This document shows, piece after piece, positions 1 to 8,171 of a stretch of 43,202 nt of DNA. Numbering within the stretch: position 1 is the first letter of the stretch; every line of letters starts with the position of its first letter. Location: assembly GCA_035294465.1 (NCBI GenBank), contig DATGKW010000112.1:1-43202 (forward strand), in the 5' to 3' direction. The notes below the pieces were generated by a model. It did not search any database, had not been told where the DNA came from, and worked only from the letters and a program-made list of their open reading frames with translations. Position numbers and translations under genes: made by a program. This stretch comes from Paraktedonobacter sp035294465 (GTDB lineage Bacteria; Chloroflexota; Ktedonobacteria; Ktedonobacterales; Ktedonobacteraceae).

Positions 1-930
1 CAACCGGCAAATGTGATGATCGTGGCCGGCTCGACGCACGCGGTAGATATGCTTGCGCGCTTGTACGCGGGAGCCGGAAGCGTGGTGCTGGTTGAGGCAC
101 CGACGTACGTTGACTCTCTACACGTGTTTCGCGATCACCACGTCGAGCTGCACGCGGTCCCTATGGATGAAGACGGTCTCATTCCGGGTGAATTAGAAAA
201 GCGGGTGATCCAGCTTCAGGAGCGCGGCACGCCGCCTTGTATGCTCTATACCATCCCGAATTTTCACAATCCGACGGGCAGAACGCTCTCTGAAGCACGG
301 CGTGTTGAGATCGTCCGCCTGGCTCGCCAGTATAACTTTCTTATTGTTGAGGATGATGTGTATCGCGACCTTCCTTTCGAGGGAACGGTTCCGGCCAGCT
401 TCTACGCGCTGGCCAATGGCGAGCAGGTCTTCAGCATCGGTAGTTTCTCAAAAACGCTCGCGCCCGGACTGCGCCTGGGCTGGCTGGTGGGGTCTGCAGA
501 AGACATTCAGCGCTGCGCCAATTGCGGCACGGCCCTGATGGGCGGCGGCGCGAATCCTTTCACGGCGCAGATCGTCGCCGAGTACTGCCGGAGCGGTGCC
601 TGGGAACAGCATATCCAACGCCTGCGCCCTCTCTATAAGATGCGCCGGGATGTCGCGCTCGCAGCGCTGGAGCGTTATATGCCCTCCGGGGTAGAGTGGA
701 CGCATCCCCAGGGCGGCTTCTTCCTCTGGCTCCGTTTGCCGGAACATCTCAGCGCGCAACAGATCAGGCAGCAGGCGCTCCAACAGGGAGTTTCTCTGGC
801 AGCCGGTGCAGGCTTTTTTGTAAATTCTGCCGATGGCGAGCATCATCTGCGCCTGGCGTATAGCTGTGCTACCCCTGACGATATCGACGCTGGCATTCGT
901 ATCCTCGCGCGAGTAATAAGCAACTGGTAG
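1..930 (+). CDS. PLP-dependent aminotransferase, class I/II (5' partial)
   Basis: The frame is already open at base 1, so the N-terminus lies outside the window; the GTG at 13 is an internal valine codon. The visible part is the large PLP domain and the C-terminal domain of a fold-type I aminotransferase. NPTGR (about nt 270) and the lysine motif SFSKTLAPGLRLGW (about nt 443-484), which carries the Schiff-base lysine, are both present. The pattern YTIPNFHNPTG and the EDDVYRDL stretch match the 2-aminoadipate/MocR-type aminotransferase subgroup (LysN-like), where substrates are usually aromatic or 2-aminoadipate-like amino acids. The exact substrate cannot be read from sequence. Because the start is missing, I cannot say whether a GntR-type DNA-binding domain is fused upstream. 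No strong U-rich terminator follows. Confidence 0.9.
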   Translation, partial: QPANVMIVAGSTHAVDMLARLYAGAGSVVLVEAPTYVDSLHVFRDHHVELHAVPMDEDGLIPGELEKRVIQLQERGTPPCMLYTIPNFHNPTGRTLSEARRVEIVRLARQYNFLIVEDDVYRDLPFEGTVPASFYALANGEQVFSIGSFSKTLAPGLRLGWLVGSAEDIQRCANCGTALMGGGANPFTAQIVAEYCRSGAWEQHIQRLRPLYKMRRDVALAALERYMPSGVEWTHPQGGFFLWLRLPEHLSAQQIRQQALQQGVSLAAGAGFFVNSADGEHHLRLAYSCATPDDIDAGIRILARVISNW

Positions 931-952
931 CATTCTTTTCCCATTTTTTCTG

Positions 953-982
953 GCTGCTGGTGGACACGATCTGACCAGCAGC
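953..982 (+). terminator. Hairpin after the aminotransferase gene
   Basis: GCTGCTGGT (953-961) and ACCAGCAGC (974-982) form a perfect 9-bp stem with a 12-base loop, 22 bases after the stop codon. There is no T tract downstream on the plus strand, so this is a possible Rho-dependent or mRNA-stabilising structure rather than a classic intrinsic terminator. Confidence 0.4.
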
Positions 983-1082
983 TATCCCCAGGGCACTGCC
1001 TGCCCGTATCCGGCTCCTGCCGGTCAGCATCCGCTTGTTAGCCCCAGAGCACAGCAGAAAGAAACAGAGTAAACAACTGTGT

Positions 1083-1088
1083 TATAAT
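1083..1088 (+). promoter_or_regulatory. Candidate -10 box for ftsH
   Basis: A perfect TATAAT lies 116 bases upstream of the ftsH start. I see no convincing -35 hexamer at 16-18 bases, so only the -10 is claimed. Confidence 0.35.
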
Positions 1089-1203
1089 AAGCGCGGAAAA
1101 GTGAAGTGTTATGTAAAAGTCAAGCGTTGCTTATGATAGTAGCTCACCTTCTTCAATTTGAGAGAGGGCTTGCTGCTTGCTTCTGAAGTAGAGAAGGATA
1201 TTT

Positions 1204-3228
1204 ATGCTCAGGAATAGGGGATGGCTGCGCGCCACGCTGGTCTGGCTGGTGGTGCTTCTAGCTATTATCCTGGCTGTCGTGTTCTTTTTCCGTACACCGT
1301 CCAACACACAGCAAGTGACCGTCTCCAAAATGCTTGCCGATGTAAAAGCCGATATTCAGCACGGCCAGACCGATACCTTACTGGTGGGCAGCGACACGCT
1401 GACCCTGACCCGAGGAAAGAATCCGGTGAAAGAGATCGCGACGATCAATGATTCTTTCGACGCGACCACGGTGCTCAAAGACAACGGGATCAACTATACA
1501 GACTCGCACCTAGTGCTGCAATATGAACAATCCAGTTCGGTCGGTACGTGGCTCAACTTTCTGCCAGACCTGATTTTCTTCCTGCTCTTTGCCGGCTTGC
1601 TGATCTTTTTGATTCGTCAGGCCCAGGGCAGTAATAATCAGGCTATCTCTTTTGGCAAGAGCCGCGCGCGTATGTTTATGGGCAACAAAACCACTGTGAC
1701 CTTCGCAGATGTGGCCGGGGTGGAGGAAGCTAAGGAAGAGTTACGAGAGATTGTCGAATTTCTGAAGTATCCCGACAAGTTTTCCGCGCTGGGCGCGCGT
1801 ATCCCCAAAGGGCTGCTGCTGGTGGGCCCACCGGGCACGGGCAAAACCTTGATCTCGCGCGCAGTGGCTGGCGAGGCTGGTGTGCCATTCTTCAGCATCA
1901 GCGGCTCAGAATTCGTCGAGATGTTCGTGGGCGTGGGGGCAAGCCGCGTGCGCGATCTCTTCGATCAGGCCAAGCGCAACAGCCCCTGCATCGTGTTCGT
2001 AGATGAGATCGACGCGGTGGGACGCCAGCGCGGTGCGGGCCTCGGAGGTTCGCACGACGAACGCGAGCAGACCCTGAACCAGATCCTGGTAGAGATGGAT
2101 GGCTTTGATACCAATACCAATGTGATTGTCATCGCCGCGACCAATCGCCCCGATGTGCTCGATCCCGCGCTTCTGCGTCCAGGTCGCTTCGATCGCCAGG
2201 TGGTGCTTGACCGGCCGGATATTCGCGGGCGCGTCGCCATTCTCCAGGTGCATGCAAAGGGCAAGCCGCTGGAGCCAGGTATCACTCTGGAAACGCTGGC
2301 CAAGCAAACGCCGGGTTTCTCCGGTGCCGACCTCTCGAACGTCTTGAACGAAGCGGCGATTCTGGCTGCTCGCCGCAATAAACGCAGGATTGGCATGAGC
2401 GATCTGGAAGAGGCGGTTGATCGCGTGGTAGCCGGGCCAGCTCGCAAGAGTCGCCTGATCAGCGAGCGCGAGAAGGCTATCACCGCCTATCATGAAGTCG
2501 GGCACGCCCTGGTCGCGCGTATGCTTCCGAATACCGATCCGGTTCACAAGGTCTCAATTGTGGCTCGCGGCCAGGCGGGCGGCTTTACCATGCTCCTGCC
2601 AACAGAGGACCGTTACCTGTGGAGCAAGGCTCAGTTCGAGGATATGCTGGCCTACGCCCTGGGAGGACATGTAGCCGAACTGATCATCTTCGGCGAGGTT
2701 ACGACGGGCGCTTCAAACGACATCGAGCGCGTGACCAAAATTGCTCGCTCGATGGTTACAGAGTATGGCATGAGCAGCCGTATCGGCCCCGTAGCTCTGG
2801 GACGCAAAGAAGAACTGGTCTTCCTGGGTCGTGATTTCAACGAGCAGCGTAACTATAGCGAGCAAACAGCCCGCGAGATAGACGAAGAGGTCAGGAGCAT
2901 CGTTCAGGAGGCTTTTGATAAGGCGTATAACGTGCTCTTGCAAAATAAGCCTCGCCTGATTATGATCAGCGAACGTCTGATTAAAGAAGAGACGCTGGAA
3001 GGGCCTATTTTCGAGGCACTTTTCAATCAGCCGCTTGAAAACGAGCAGTACGAAACACCATCTATCCTGGCCGGAATGCCTCAGGTGCCCAGAACTCGCC
3101 CCGCCGATCTGGGGGGGCGTGGGCTGGCCGCGTTTTCTGATACAGGCAAACCGGCTGCTCTGCCGCCGCCGTTGCAACCTCCCTGCGATGGCGGGCAACA
3201 AGCAGAAACGAGCAAAGATAAAAGATAG
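1204..3228 (+). CDS. ftsH: ATP-dependent zinc metalloprotease FtsH
   Basis: Membrane-anchored AAA+ protease of 674 residues that extracts and degrades misfolded membrane proteins and short-lived regulators. It has an N-terminal helix (about residues 10-30), an extracytoplasmic loop, a second helix (about 118-137) and the AAA+ module with Walker A GPPGTGKT (about 208-215), Walker B VFVDEID (about 265-271) and the SRH arginines in LLRPGRFDRQ. The peptidase domain has the HEVGH zinc motif (H430, E431, H434) and the third ligand D506 in ASNDIE, so it should be active. The ATG follows GAGAAGGA at a good distance. The last ~50 residues are Pro/Gly-rich and include a run of seven G at 3111-3117, a place to check for a sequencing frameshift; only the tail would change. 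Confidence 0.98.
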   Translation: MLRNRGWLRATLVWLVVLLAIILAVVFFFRTPSNTQQVTVSKMLADVKADIQHGQTDTLLVGSDTLTLTRGKNPVKEIATINDSFDATTVLKDNGINYTDSHLVLQYEQSSSVGTWLNFLPDLIFFLLFAGLLIFLIRQAQGSNNQAISFGKSRARMFMGNKTTVTFADVAGVEEAKEELREIVEFLKYPDKFSALGARIPKGLLLVGPPGTGKTLISRAVAGEAGVPFFSISGSEFVEMFVGVGASRVRDLFDQAKRNSPCIVFVDEIDAVGRQRGAGLGGSHDEREQTLNQILVEMDGFDTNTNVIVIAATNRPDVLDPALLRPGRFDRQVVLDRPDIRGRVAILQVHAKGKPLEPGITLETLAKQTPGFSGADLSNVLNEAAILAARRNKRRIGMSDLEEAVDRVVAGPARKSRLISEREKAITAYHEVGHALVARMLPNTDPVHKVSIVARGQAGGFTMLLPTEDRYLWSKAQFEDMLAYALGGHVAELIIFGEVTTGASNDIERVTKIARSMVTEYGMSSRIGPVALGRKEELVFLGRDFNEQRNYSEQTAREIDEEVRSIVQEAFDKAYNVLLQNKPRLIMISERLIKEETLEGPIFEALFNQPLENEQYETPSILAGMPQVPRTRPADLGGRGLAAFSDTGKPAALPPPLQPPCDGGQQAETSKDKR

Positions 3229-3246
3229 AGGAAGGAGAAGAGGTCT

Positions 3247-4188
3247 ATGGCTGGATTCGTCGGAGCGCCATCCCTGGCGGATAAACAAGATGCAATGCGC
3301 GGAGCCTACGCGGCGCGTTTTCGAGAGTTTACCGAGGCGGGCCGGCAGGCGGGCCTGGCACCAGCGCGCGGTGACCACGAGAAGGTCGCCCTGGTGCTGG
3401 TGGACTATCAGCACGATTTTGTTGATCCTACGGGAACGCTCTATGTACCGGGTGCGCAGGAAGATATCGCGCGCTTCCTGGGCTGGTTCTATGCCAGCGC
3501 TCACAAGATCACGACCATCTATGCCTCGCTCGATACCCACCTGCCGTTTCAGATCTTCTTCAGCGCGTGGTGGCGCAATCCCTCGACCGGCGAGCATCCC
3601 CAGCCGTTCACGCCGATCAGCGTAAGCGACATTGAAAACGGGCGATGGGAGCCGGTCATTGAGCCCACCTGGTCGGCATACTACGTGCGCAAGCTGGCGG
3701 AGCAGGCTCGCAAAGATCTGATGATCTGGCCACATCATACGATGCAGGGCACGCTGGGACACATGCTGGTCGCGCCGATCAGCGAGGCCATCGCCTGGCA
3801 CAGCGCCGCCCGCGATACACAGCCGGTCTACATTACGAAAGGGCTGACCACGCGCACCGAGTTCTACGGCATCTTCGGCGCAGAAGTACCCGATCCAGAC
3901 GATCCCGCCAGCGAGCTGAGCCGTCCACTGCTGGACGCGGTCATGCAGCACAACCGCGTTTATATTGCCGGCGAGGCCAAGTCGCATTGCGTGCTCGAAA
4001 CCGAACGTCAGCTTATCGGCTACATTGGCGATCAGCCAGAACTCCTGCGGCGTCTACACTTCCTGACCGACTGCACCAGCTCGGTTCAGCACCCCGCCAT
4101 CGACTTCGACGCACTGGCTGAACAGGAGTTAGTGCGTATGCAGCGGCAAGGCGTGCATCTGATGCGCAGTAGTGAGCCAATAGTATAA
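3247..4188 (+). CDS. Cysteine hydrolase, isochorismatase/nicotinamidase superfamily
   Basis: A 313-residue protein of the isochorismatase-like hydrolase fold. The family's catalytic aspartate lies in LVLVDYQHDF (D53) and the nucleophilic cysteine in GEAKSHCVLET (C248). A candidate metal-site and lysine region (THLPFQIFF, WPHHTMQGT) lies between. At 313 residues it is longer than the usual 180-220, with an extra N-terminal segment and insertions, as in the larger nicotinamidase-like branch. The start is supported by GAGGAAGGAGAAGAGG just upstream. It begins 18 bases after ftsH and is probably co-transcribed, with no obvious functional link. Substrate is unknown: nicotinamide, an isochorismate or another amide are all possible. 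Confidence 0.85.
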   Translation: MAGFVGAPSLADKQDAMRGAYAARFREFTEAGRQAGLAPARGDHEKVALVLVDYQHDFVDPTGTLYVPGAQEDIARFLGWFYASAHKITTIYASLDTHLPFQIFFSAWWRNPSTGEHPQPFTPISVSDIENGRWEPVIEPTWSAYYVRKLAEQARKDLMIWPHHTMQGTLGHMLVAPISEAIAWHSAARDTQPVYITKGLTTRTEFYGIFGAEVPDPDDPASELSRPLLDAVMQHNRVYIAGEAKSHCVLETERQLIGYIGDQPELLRRLHFLTDCTSSVQHPAIDFDALAEQELVRMQRQGVHLMRSSEPIV

Positions 4189-4201
4189 AATTCGCCCCAT
4201 T

Positions 4202-5944
4202 TTAAAACACCGCTGGTTCCATATATTCGCCGAAGACGGAGCGGAAGACGTCCATGATTTCGCCGAGAGTGGCGTAGGTTTTCACTGCCTCGATGATCGC
4301 GGGCATGGTGTTCTCGTTGCTTTCGGCTACGCGGCGCAGATTGTCAAGCGCGTGCTGTACGGCGGCCTGATCGCGCTCGCGGCGCACGCGATTCAGGCGT
4401 TCCAGATGTGCCCGCTCACCGACGCGGTCAATGTAGAGCGTTGGAACTTTCATCTCCTCGTCCATAACATAATCATTCACGCCTACGATTGTGCGCTGAT
4501 GGGTATCGACCTCCTGCTGATAGCGATAGGCCGACTCGGCGATTTCGCGCTGGAAGAAACCATTCTGGATGCAGGCTAACACGCCTCCCAGGGATTCGAT
4601 GCGGTTGATATAGTCCAGCGCCGCCTGCTCGGTCTGATCGGTCAGGGCCTCGACAAAGTAGGAGCCACCGAGCGGATCAACCGTATTGACTACGCCGCTT
4701 TCGGAGGCGATAATCTGCTGCGTGCGCAGGGCGATGAGCGCCGCTTTTTCCGTAGGTAGAGCCAGAGCCTCATCGAGCGAGTTGGTGTGCAACGAATTGG
4801 TACCGCCCAGCACGGCGGCCAGAGCCTGGATGGTGGTACGCACCACGTTATTATCCGGCTGCTGTGCAGTCAGCGAGACGCCAGCGGTTTGCGCGTGGCA
4901 GCGCAGCATCCAGGAGCGCGGATTCTTCGCCCCGTAGCGCTCGCGCATCAGGCGTGCCCACAGGCGGCGGGCGGCGCGAAACTTGGCGATTTCCTCGAAG
5001 AAATCATTATGCACATCGAAGAAGAACGAGAGGCGAGGCGCAAACTCATCGATCTGGAGTCCGCGAGCTAGCGCGGCATCGACATATGCCAGGCCATCGG
5101 CGAGTGTGAAAGCCAGTTCCTGTACAGCAGTCGCGCCGGCCTCGCGAATATGATAGCCACTGATACTAACCGTGTTCCAGCGTGGCATAAAGCGCGTGCC
5201 GAACTCGATAGTATCCGTCACCAGGCGCATTGACGGCTCCGGCGGGAAAAGAAATTCCTTTTGCGCGATATACTCTTTCAAGATATCGTTTTGCAGCGTG
5301 CCGCCCAGCTTCGCGCGTGGGAAGCCATTCTTCTCAGCATTTACAATATACATTGCCCAGATGACCGAGGCCGGACTATTGATCGTCATCGAGGTCGTAA
5401 TTTTATCAAGCGGCAGGTCTTTGTAAAGGATTTCCATATCGGCCAGCGAAGAGACGGCCACGCCGCATTTGCCAAACTCTCCGGCGGCCATCGGGTGATC
5501 AGTATCGTAGCCGTAGAGGGTGGGCATATCAAAGGCAGTTGAGAGGCCAGTCTGGCCCTGCGAGAGCAGATATTTGAAGCGGGCATTAGTATCCTCGGCT
5601 GTGCCGAAGCCGGCGAACATACGCATGGTCCAGGGCTTGGCGCGATACATCGTTGGCTGCACGCCGCGCGTATATGGATACTCACCCGGCAGATTAAGGT
5701 CGCGCTGATAATCGAGCGCGGCGTTATCCTGGGGAGTATAGACGCGCTCGACAGGTACACCTGAAGTGGTCATCAGGTGCTCACGCTCAGGCATACGCTG
5801 TAAGGATGGCTGAACCGTCTTCACTTCCCAATCTGCGCGGGCCTGCTCCAGTCTCGCAAGCTCATCTTTATCAAAAAGAGTGCCCTGCTCCACGGCAGGT
5901 GTCTGCCCAGTTGATACGTCTTGTGGTGATTTCTGCTCTAGCAT
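4202..5944 (-). CDS. Methylmalonyl-CoA mutase large-subunit catalytic domain (acyl-CoA mutase)
   Basis: A 580-residue substrate-binding TIM-barrel domain of the adenosylcobalamin-dependent acyl-CoA mutases, which interconvert methylmalonyl-CoA and succinyl-CoA or related branched acyl-CoAs. Typical segments include YTRGVQPTMYR, GFGTAEDTNARFKYLL, GLSTAFDMPTLYGYD, TTSMTINSPA and the C-terminal GEIMDVFRSVFGEY. The B12-binding domain (DxHxxG) is absent, so the enzyme must work with a separate small B12 subunit, which is not in this window. I place the start at the ATG at 5944: AGGAG lies 8 bases before it, whereas the upstream in-frame TTG at 5950 would be only 2 bases from that site. It converges on the cysteine hydrolase gene with a 13-base gap. 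Methylmalonyl-, ethylmalonyl- or isobutyryl-CoA specificity cannot be separated by eye. Confidence 0.93.
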   Translation of the reverse strand: MLEQKSPQDVSTGQTPAVEQGTLFDKDELARLEQARADWEVKTVQPSLQRMPEREHLMTTSGVPVERVYTPQDNAALDYQRDLNLPGEYPYTRGVQPTMYRAKPWTMRMFAGFGTAEDTNARFKYLLSQGQTGLSTAFDMPTLYGYDTDHPMAAGEFGKCGVAVSSLADMEILYKDLPLDKITTSMTINSPASVIWAMYIVNAEKNGFPRAKLGGTLQNDILKEYIAQKEFLFPPEPSMRLVTDTIEFGTRFMPRWNTVSISGYHIREAGATAVQELAFTLADGLAYVDAALARGLQIDEFAPRLSFFFDVHNDFFEEIAKFRAARRLWARLMRERYGAKNPRSWMLRCHAQTAGVSLTAQQPDNNVVRTTIQALAAVLGGTNSLHTNSLDEALALPTEKAALIALRTQQIIASESGVVNTVDPLGGSYFVEALTDQTEQAALDYINRIESLGGVLACIQNGFFQREIAESAYRYQQEVDTHQRTIVGVNDYVMDEEMKVPTLYIDRVGERAHLERLNRVRRERDQAAVQHALDNLRRVAESNENTMPAIIEAVKTYATLGEIMDVFRSVFGEYMEPAVF

Positions 5945-6063
5945 GCTCAAAACTCCTCGTTGAGTTTCATCGGCAAAAAAGGCTCTCTAGCTTTAGGATA
6001 TCGTATGGACATAGTGTTTTTCATCGTGAGTATTGTATCACAGCCATCTGACGAACGGGGAAA

Positions 6064-7029
6064 TTACCCTGTCCTGTGTGCATACAGATCAAGGATAGAA
6101 GCAAACTGTCGTGCCAGGCCGTCGGATAGGGCGACCTGGGGCGTATAGCCCAGCAGGCCCGCGGCCCGCGATGTATCGGCCAGGGTATCGTGGACATCGC
6201 CGGGTCGCGCCTGCTCGTGGGTTATGGTCAGCGGCCTGCCGTTGATTTCCCGCAAGAGATCGAGCACTTCGCAAAGCGTTGTATGTGTACCACCGGCAAT
6301 ATTCAGCGCCTTGCCAATTGCCTGCTCGGCTGTCGCGGCGCGCACGCTGGCCTCGACGATATCGCTGATAAAGGTGAAATCTCGGCTCTGCCCGCCATCG
6401 CCGAAGATAGAGAGCGGTTCGCCTTCCACAATCGCCTTGCAGAAGCGATGCAGCGCCATATCAGGACGCTGGCGCGGCCCGTACACGCTGAAATAGCGCA
6501 GCAAGACGACCGGAAGATCGAAGTTGCGGTGATAGGTCAGACAGAGATGTTCTGCTGCCAGTTTGCTGACTCCGTAAGGCGAGTGAGGCCGCGGCAGCGT
6601 GTCCTCTGTAAGTGGCGAGCAACCATGCTCGCCGTAGATCGAGGAGGAAGAGGCATAGACGAAGCGGCGCAGGCTTTGCGAAGTGGCCAGCGCCTCAAGC
6701 AAGCGTTGAGTCGCTACTATGTTATTGTCGATGTAGCGGGCGAAATCTCGTCCCCAACTGGCGCGCACTCCCGCCTGGGCGGCCAGGTGAAAAACCCACT
6801 CCATGCCATCCAGCAGTGTGTGCAGCCCCGAGGCCGGGTCTAGCAGATCCCTTTCAAAAAATGTGAAACGCTCCCAGGATCGTGCGCCTTCCAGGTTGCG
6901 CTCCTTGATCGCGCGCGGATAATACTCAACGAAGTTATCAATGCCCCAGACCTCGTGCCCCTCCGCCAGTAGGCGCTCGGCTAGATGCGAACCGATAAAG
7001 CCGGCCACTCCAGTAATCAGACAGCGCAT
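6064..7029 (-). CDS. NAD-dependent sugar-nucleotide epimerase/dehydratase (extended SDR)
   Basis: A 321-residue extended short-chain dehydrogenase of the UDP-glucose/UDP-glucuronate 4-epimerase type. It opens directly with the Rossmann motif GVAGFIGSH (G7, G10, G13), followed by HLAAQAGVR, the serine-rich strand YASSSSIYG and the catalytic YGVSK (Y152, K156). YFSVYGPRQRPD and GQSRDFTFISDIVEA are family signatures. The frame extends 41 codons further upstream, but that part has no family similarity. The ATG at 7029 places the Rossmann motif at the N-terminus and has AAAGG about 10 bases before it. Likely role: making an activated sugar (galactose, galacturonate or similar) for surface polysaccharide. 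No glycosyltransferase adjoins it. Confidence 0.9.
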   Translation of the reverse strand: MRCLITGVAGFIGSHLAERLLAEGHEVWGIDNFVEYYPRAIKERNLEGARSWERFTFFERDLLDPASGLHTLLDGMEWVFHLAAQAGVRASWGRDFARYIDNNIVATQRLLEALATSQSLRRFVYASSSSIYGEHGCSPLTEDTLPRPHSPYGVSKLAAEHLCLTYHRNFDLPVVLLRYFSVYGPRQRPDMALHRFCKAIVEGEPLSIFGDGGQSRDFTFISDIVEASVRAATAEQAIGKALNIAGGTHTTLCEVLDLLREINGRPLTITHEQARPGDVHDTLADTSRAAGLLGYTPQVALSDGLARQFASILDLYAHRTG

Positions 7030-7341
7030 AAAAAATGCCCTTTCCACATCGATTTGCCGTATTTCAACATACATATATATAGTAGCCCGAAAAAGGCGTT
7101 TTTCTGATTGTACAATATGGAACAGAGAGGACGGAACTTCCTTGCGGGCCACAAGATATATTATAAGAAATGCACCAAAGCAGGGAAGCTTTGATTGTGA
7201 CGTTATTCATATATACTGAAAAATGGGTATTTTAAGAGGAAGTCTGATAATGGTCTTTAGTAGCCTGGTTATTACTCAGACTTTTGCCAGGCTTGAAATT
7301 GTTGACGCAGGGATTTAAATAATGTGCCCAGGGAATCTTCG

Positions 7342-7369
7342 TTGTGTTTGAACTATTCATTCATATAGC
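7342..7369 (+). promoter_or_regulatory. Candidate promoter for the START-fold gene
   Basis: TTGTGT (7342-7347), a 16-base spacer and TATAGC (7364-7369). The predicted transcript would begin near 7376 and carry a leader of about 235 bases before the ATG at 7610. Confidence 0.4.
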
Positions 7370-7380
7370 CTGTCTCGGTG

Positions 7381-7417
7381 CTCTCAGAAAGAGAGAAGCG
7401 TTTCTTCTCACTGAGAG
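7381..7417 (+). ncRNA. 5' leader hairpin of unknown function
   Basis: CTCTCAG (7381-7387) pairs perfectly with CTGAGAG (7411-7417), and an inner stem GAGAAG (7393-7398) pairs with CTTCTC (7404-7409). It sits a few bases downstream of the predicted transcription start. Further small stems follow, for example GAGGG-gta-CCCTC near 7541-7553. I do not recognise a riboswitch class. Confidence 0.4.
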
Positions 7418-7609
7418 AGAAGTACTTCCCGTTGGCCTCGAAGAATCTGGTTGTGATAGTATTTTTATAGTCCCTTGTTGGTAGCTTGAGAAGCTGCGGA
7501 AAAAGCGGGACACTTCTAGGCTTCTTGTCTCAAGAGAGCAAGAGGGGTACCCTCGGGGATTATCGTAGCTGGTTTTGCGCTGGTTTGCGCGAAAGGATCT
7601 TTTCTACTC

Positions 7610-8080
7610 ATGGCACGCACTACTTTTGATCAGGACATTTTTGTGGCAGCTTCGCCCACCATTGTACGAGAGCGACTTATAAAGTTGATGACCGATGTAA
7701 CGGAACTTCATCCATTTGTGATATGGACACGGCATATTCGTACTACAGCCGCAGCGGATGGAGCACCGGTTGAGCATTACCTGGTACGTGATCGGATGAA
7801 ACTCGGACCTTTTACTCTCGCCTTCACCTATCGAGTAGAAATGACCGCCAGCGCGGAGGGGAAGCTTGTTTCCCATGCCTACCAGTCACCGGGCATTCAT
7901 CTTTTTAACACGACATGGTGTGAACCGACTGCAAATGGGACACTCATACGAGAGCACATCGACATTACCGCGCCATGCTTGTTGATGAAAACAACCTACA
8001 AAGGCGCGGCTACTGCCCATAAAGAGATGCTCGCCAGGCTAAAAGAAGCTGCTGAGCAGGCACAAACATTGGCCAGGTAG
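7610..8080 (+). CDS. SRPBCC (START-like) family protein
   Basis: A 156-residue cytosolic protein with the helix-grip pattern of the SRPBCC/polyketide-cyclase-like superfamily. The opening FDQDIFVAASPTIV is a typical first strand, a short helical part with LHPFVIWTRHI follows, then several amphipathic strands and a long C-terminal helix (about residues 128-154). Members bind hydrophobic ligands in a deep pocket; the ligand here is unknown. GAAAGGAT lies about 12 bases before the ATG. The next gene, a membrane protein, begins about 90 bases later on the same strand, so the two may share a transcript. Confidence 0.7.
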   Translation: MARTTFDQDIFVAASPTIVRERLIKLMTDVTELHPFVIWTRHIRTTAAADGAPVEHYLVRDRMKLGPFTLAFTYRVEMTASAEGKLVSHAYQSPGIHLFNTTWCEPTANGTLIREHIDITAPCLLMKTTYKGAATAHKEMLARLKEAAEQAQTLAR

Positions 8081-8171
8081 CGTATCATCTCATGAAGCAG
8101 GCGCTCTTCTGCGCAGGCTCCCAGGAGAGTCGGGAGATAGACCTGGAAAGGAATGCTGAAGCAGGATGCAA

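Larger units (their letters stand above)
7030..7609. other. 580-base non-coding region between divergent genes
   Basis: No credible gene was found. Next to the epimerase it holds a GAAAAA-ggcg-TTTTTC dyad (7089-7104) and the 10-bp palindrome ATTGTACAAT (7107-7116). Next to the START-fold gene it holds a promoter candidate and a long, hairpin-rich leader, listed separately. Confidence 0.6.

Noticed and set aside
2713..3987. A 424-codon open frame on the minus strand across the end of ftsH and the cysteine hydrolase
   Set aside because: It lies opposite two well-supported genes, shows no recognisable domain, and is explained by codon bias of the plus-strand genes.
7541..7560. Possible T-box element suggested by GGGGTACCC before the START-fold gene
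   Set aside because: The T-box core and a specifier loop are absent, and the downstream gene is not an aminoacyl-tRNA synthetase or amino acid gene.
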